Source: SB15 sp964557285 (lineage in GTDB: Bacteria > Chloroflexota > Anaerolineae > Aggregatilineales > J027). Taken from it: DNA of 17,226 nucleotides. The number at the start of each line of letters is the position of its first letter. The stretch's first letter is position 1. The position numbers were made by a program, and so were the translations under genes. The DNA is taken from assembly GCA_964557285.1 (NCBI GenBank), contig CAZKZS010000078.1, positions 1 to 17,226 of the forward strand, read 5' to 3'. Of the stretch, positions 14,639-17,226 are shown one piece after another. The notes under the pieces were generated by a model that saw only the letters and a list, made by a program, of their open reading frames with translations, was not told the DNA's origin and did no database searches.

Positions 14639-15760
14639 TCATAGAACATGCATATACAAGGTATGAGAACCGTAGGCTGTGAGGCTGAGCATCAAAAAAA
14701 ACAACCCGCTTCCCACCAGCAACCACCAGCGCCAGGGAAAATCAATGGTTGGCGACCAGACAGGGGTGCTGTCTGCCCCCGCCGAACGGGTGATATTTTG
14801 CTCCCCTGTACCATCCACCCGGATTTTATAAATGTCAGGGCTGCCATCACGTTCCGAAATAAAGGTGATCCACTGGCCGTCCGGCGACCATGACGGATAA
14901 AAATCCCGCGCAAAGTTGCGAGTCAGGCGGGCATGTTCCGACCCATCTGGCCGAATCATATAAAGTTCGGCGTACCGATCCAGCGCTGTGAAAAATACAA
15001 TCCGTTCCCCGTCTGGCGACCACATGGGCGCGTAATCCTCATCCAGATAGCGGGTCAGGTTGCGCTGACCGGTGCCGTTTGCCCGCATGATATAAATTTC
15101 AGCATTTTTATCCCGTTCGGAGACAAACGTAATCCACTTTCCATCCGGCGACCAGGCAGGGGCATAATCGTAATGGGGAGAACGCGACAGATTGCGTTTA
15201 TCCGATCCATCTGGCCGCATTTTGTAAATGTCGGTCTGCTTAAAATCATCGTATACCAGCAGAAGCCACTCGCCATCGGGCGAAAAGGAGAGGCCAAAAT
15301 CATCGCCGTAAGAATCCGTCAGGCGTTCCTCTTTCTGGCCGTTGGTGCGATAAACTTCGGTGTTGCTGTCGCGGTTGGTTAAAAAATAAATCCATTTCCC
15401 ATCTGGCGACCACACAGGCGCGTAATCGTCATTGGGGAAGCGGGTCAAACGCCGGACATCCCTACCGTTGTCGGCCATTTGATAAATTTCGGTGTTGCCG
15501 TCCCGATGAGATACAAACGCTATCCGTTTCCCGTCCGGCGACCACACAGGTGAAAAATCGTAGCTGGGCGCGTAAGTCAGCCGTTCGACATGGCTGCCAT
15601 CGGGACGCATCCGGTAAATTTCATCATTACCACTGCGGTCAGAAACAAAAGCTATCCAGGGGGGATCCGGTTCGACCTGCCGCGCCCGATATAACACAAA
15701 AACGGCTGCCAGCAGGAACAGCCCTGCTGCCCAAAACAGGGATGTAAAAAATAATCTCAT
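14639..15760 (-). CDS. Membrane-anchored TolB/PD40-type beta-propeller protein
   Basis: 373 residues. A membrane helix at about 5-24 and a second at about 344-366 flank seven repeats of about 44 residues. Each repeat has the pattern IAFVS-RDGN-EIY-MRPDG-..-LT-..-P-WSPDGK, the PD40/TolB blade signature. Seven repeats suggest a seven-bladed propeller, held outside the membrane between two anchors. Unlike TolB of proteobacteria there is no TolB N-terminal domain and no Pal system nearby, so I do not assign that function; binding of envelope protein or polymer is possible. ATG at 15758-15760 is 4 bp after the amidase stop, so the two are probably co-transcribed. It sits directly before the mre cluster on the same strand, which may hint at an envelope role but could be chance. 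Confidence 0.85.
   Translation of the reverse strand: MRLFFTSLFWAAGLFLLAAVFVLYRARQVEPDPPWIAFVSDRSGNDEIYRMRPDGSHVERLTYAPSYDFSPVWSPDGKRIAFVSHRDGNTEIYQMADNGRDVRRLTRFPNDDYAPVWSPDGKWIYFLTNRDSNTEVYRTNGQKEERLTDSYGDDFGLSFSPDGEWLLLVYDDFKQTDIYKMRPDGSDKRNLSRSPHYDYAPAWSPDGKWITFVSERDKNAEIYIMRANGTGQRNLTRYLDEDYAPMWSPDGERIVFFTALDRYAELYMIRPDGSEHARLTRNFARDFYPSWSPDGQWITFISERDGSPDIYKIRVDGTGEQNITRSAGADSTPVWSPTIDFPWRWWLLVGSGLFFLMLSLTAYGSHTLYMHVL
14751..15544 (-). repeat. 132-bp periodic coding repeat (propeller blades)
   Basis: On the plus strand a GGCGACCA-like core encoding the WSPDG turn recurs at 14751, 14883, 15015, 15147, 15279, 15405 and 15537. The step is exactly 132 bp except for one 126-bp step, which corresponds to a two-residue deletion in the third blade. 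The copies are diverged outside the core, so this is an old protein repeat rather than a recent DNA tandem array. Confidence 0.9.
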
Positions 15761-15764
15761 GCCG

Positions 15765-16646
15765 TCATTTTTCTAACCATTCCGGCGGGGTGTGATTCAC
15801 ATTTTCGTCGGTCAGGCGGTGATAGGTATGCGGTTTGCGCTGGTGCAGCAGAGGAAACAGCCCCCGCCAGCGATTCATCACCTGCGGGTCTAAATCGGCG
15901 GTGATCACCTCAACCGTATCGCGTCCTGCTTCCACTAAGATGTTACCCATTGGGTCACAGACAAAACTGCTGCCGTAAAAAGTGACCGCATTTTCCCGTC
16001 CTATCCGGTTAGCTGCCCCAATATAAACGCCGTTCGCTACCGCATGGCCGCGCATGACCAGCTGCCACTGATTTTTACTGTCCATATCCTGGTCAGTAGG
16101 TTCGGACCCAATGGCAGTTGGGTAAAAAATAAATTCTGCCCCGTTCATCGCATAAATTCGCGCCAGTTCAGGAAACCACTGGTCGTAACAGGTTGGGGTG
16201 GCGATTTTAACCGCACCGATGTCATGCACAGGATAATCATCAAACCCGATGAAAAAATCGGTTTCGTGATAGCCTTCGCCGGAAGGTATATGAATTTTGC
16301 GGGTGAAATTTTGAAACTTGCCATCTGCCCCAAACACCACCGCCGTATCGTAATATCGGCCATCGTCGGCTTTTTCATACAGGCTGCCCACCAGCATCAC
16401 CCCAAATTGTTTGGCGGCGGCGCTTAAAAATTGGGCGCTTGGACCTGTTTTCAGGGGTTCAGCCCAGGCAAACCCACTTGAGTCGCGTGTGCCGGGAAAA
16501 TAGGGCAGCAGCGAAAATTCCGGCAGGCAGACCAGTTTTGCGCCCTGCGCGGCGGCATGGGGCAGCAGATCAAGATACTGTTTTTCCATCGCTTGCCGGC
16601 TGCCCAGCCACGCAGTTTGAATCAGAGCGACTCGTAATGTTTCCAT
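15765..16646 (-). CDS. aguB: Carbon-nitrogen hydrolase, probable N-carbamoylputrescine amidase
   Basis: 293 residues, the usual length for this nitrilase-superfamily branch. The catalytic triad is Glu43 in CLPEFSL, Lys117 in RKIHIP and Cys153 in TCYDQWFPE. The segment after the lysine (HIPSGEGYHETDFF) and the (C)YDQWFPE..R..A..GAE..FYPTAIG block are characteristic of N-carbamoylputrescine amidases, which release putrescine, CO2 and ammonia in the cytoplasm. An agmatine deiminase, which makes N-carbamoylputrescine, starts about 430 bp away on the other strand and supports the call. ATG at 16644-16646 has only a weak GGGTAG upstream, and a TATAAT lies about 32 bases before it. Family members also act on other carbamoyl amines or amides, so the exact substrate is inferred. 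Confidence 0.85.
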   Translation of the reverse strand: METLRVALIQTAWLGSRQAMEKQYLDLLPHAAAQGAKLVCLPEFSLLPYFPGTRDSSGFAWAEPLKTGPSAQFLSAAAKQFGVMLVGSLYEKADDGRYYDTAVVFGADGKFQNFTRKIHIPSGEGYHETDFFIGFDDYPVHDIGAVKIATPTCYDQWFPELARIYAMNGAEFIFYPTAIGSEPTDQDMDSKNQWQLVMRGHAVANGVYIGAANRIGRENAVTFYGSSFVCDPMGNILVEAGRDTVEVITADLDPQVMNRWRGLFPLLHQRKPHTYHRLTDENVNHTPPEWLEK

Positions 16647-16677
16647 GATTCTACCCAGATTGGCTAAACTACGTTAG

Positions 16678-16683
16678 ATTATA
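16678..16683 (-). promoter_or_regulatory. Candidate -10 box for the amidase gene
   Basis: The minus strand reads TATAAT in the 41-bp gap between the divergent amidase and PH-domain genes. The predicted transcript would begin about 25 bases before the amidase ATG. No clear -35 is visible, and the upstream part would lie within the first codons of the divergent gene. Confidence 0.4.
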
Positions 16684-16687
16684 TCCC

Positions 16688-17107
16688 ATGAACACCTATC
16701 AGCATGAAGAAACACAGGTCATCTGGCTGGCCGCACTTATCACCGCCCTGATAGGCAATGCTGTCACCATTGCAACGGTGCTGTGGCTGGAACTGCTCTC
16801 CGATTCGCTGCTGGTCATGTTTTTGCTTGTGATGGGATTGAGTGGCGCAGTCACCATTTTTTATTTTCTGGTGCTGAGTTTTATTCGGGTGAGTGTCACA
16901 TCGGACACGTTAAAAATTGAACGCCGATGGGGAATTTTTAAGGTGGTTTATCCCCGTAAAAACATACAAAAGTGCGAACTTATACAGGCGGATAGCGGTT
17001 TTTGGCGGTTTTCTCCAACTGCTATCATTACCCTGGCCGATAGCAAAATTTATATTTCTATACGGGATGCAAAAACCCTATGCGGTATGCTCAATCAACC
17101 CCTTTAA
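16688..17107 (+). CDS. Small membrane protein with bacterial PH-like domain
   Basis: 139 residues. Two membrane helices (about 13-35 and 40-66) are followed by a cytoplasmic domain (about 67-135) with the strand pattern of bacterial PH domains: RVSVTSDTLKIERRWGIFK, then VYPRKNIQKCEL, and a final helix KTLCGMLN. No function is assigned to this type with certainty; membrane-associated PH domains of this kind are common and mostly uncharacterised. The ATG at 16688-16690 has no clear ribosome site, and a start on a leaderless or very short-leader transcript is possible. The 3' end overlaps the agmatine deiminase start by 28 bp in another frame, so the two are probably expressed together. Confidence 0.7.
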   Translation: MNTYQHEETQVIWLAALITALIGNAVTIATVLWLELLSDSLLVMFLLVMGLSGAVTIFYFLVLSFIRVSVTSDTLKIERRWGIFKVVYPRKNIQKCELIQADSGFWRFSPTAIITLADSKIYISIRDAKTLCGMLNQPL

Positions 17108-17226
17108 CCACTCCCCGGCAGGACGGTTTCCGTATGCCAGGGGAATTTGAACCCCATGTTGGCTGCTGGATGCTCTGGCCGCAGCGACCGGATACCTGGC
17201 GGGTGAAATCCGCACAGCGTGTTTTT
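17080..17226 (+). CDS. aguA: Agmatine deiminase, N-terminal part cut by window edge
   Basis: I translated 49 codons from ATG at 17080-17082 to the window end without a stop. The visible part has TPRQDGFRMPGEFEPH and then VGCWMLWPQRPDTWR, the hallmark N-terminus of agmatine deiminases (peptidyl-arginine-deiminase fold). The reaction is agmatine plus water to N-carbamoylputrescine plus ammonia. Residues before the second Met (17134) are already conserved in the family (PRQDGFR), so the upstream ATG is the likely start even though it lies inside the 3' end of the PH-domain gene. Catalytic residues lie beyond the window. Its partner amidase is on the opposite strand nearby. Confidence 0.85.
   Translation, partial: MRYAQSTPLTTPRQDGFRMPGEFEPHVGCWMLWPQRPDTWRVKSAQRVF

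Noticed and set aside
14751..15544. 132-bp repeats as a CRISPR or DNA tandem array
   Set aside because: They lie in one open frame, the units are diverged, there are no spacer-like segments, and the translation shows protein propeller blades.
17134..17226. Second Met of agmatine deiminase as the start
   Set aside because: The residues just upstream (PRQDGFR) are already typical of the family, so translation should begin at 17080.

Overview
The window is a compact bacterial chromosome segment with no gap longer than about 170 bases between genes. It holds 15 protein genes, two of them cut by the window edges. I see no tRNA, rRNA, CRISPR array, insertion sequence or phage gene. The mreB-mreC-mreD-PBP2-minC-minD-minE order, an MreB/Min rod-shape system without a neighbouring RodA, and a PBP2 rich in extracytoplasmic cysteines all point to a rod-shaped or filamentous member of Chloroflexota, probably Anaerolineae. 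This taxonomic call is an inference from protein style and gene order; no marker gene is present to prove it.

Region 1 (1-5512, minus strand) is a tight catabolic operon. In transcription order it encodes an SMP-30/gluconolactonase-type lactonase, a short-chain dehydrogenase, an IlvD/Edd-type aldonate dehydratase, a fumarylacetoacetate-hydrolase-family enzyme and a large FAD-linked 2-hydroxyacid oxidase that runs off the left edge. Together they fit a non-phosphorylative sugar oxidation route: lactone to aldonate, to 2-keto-3-deoxy acid, to 2,4-diketo acid, then hydrolysis to pyruvate plus a 2-hydroxy acid that the last enzyme could oxidise. A TATAAT box and a 17-bp perfect palindrome sit just upstream of the first gene.

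Region 2 (5683-7734) holds a plus-strand iron-sulfur protein (N-terminal winged-helix-like part, two Cys-rich motifs, two ferredoxin clusters) and a convergent minus-strand voltage-sensor-type ion channel with a non-canonical selectivity filter. Their stop codons are 3 bp apart inside one imperfect hairpin.

Region 3 (7822-14570, minus strand) is the cell-shape and division-site cluster: mreB, mreC, mreD, PBP2 (mrdA), minC, minD, minE, with short gaps or overlaps throughout. mreB and mreC both appear to start with TTG. MinC has an acidic linker and MinE an acidic C-terminal extension. PBP2 carries a Cys-containing insertion.

Region 4 (14639-17226) holds a membrane-anchored seven-repeat TolB/PD40 propeller protein and an N-carbamoylputrescine amidase (both minus). 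Divergent from them are a small membrane protein with a bacterial PH-like domain and the first 49 codons of agmatine deiminase (plus). The amidase and deiminase together would convert agmatine to putrescine.

Nothing here looks like an undescribed mobile or defence system. The items most worth following are the substrate of the sugar-acid operon, the altered channel filter, the PBP2 cysteine insertion and the unusual Min extensions.
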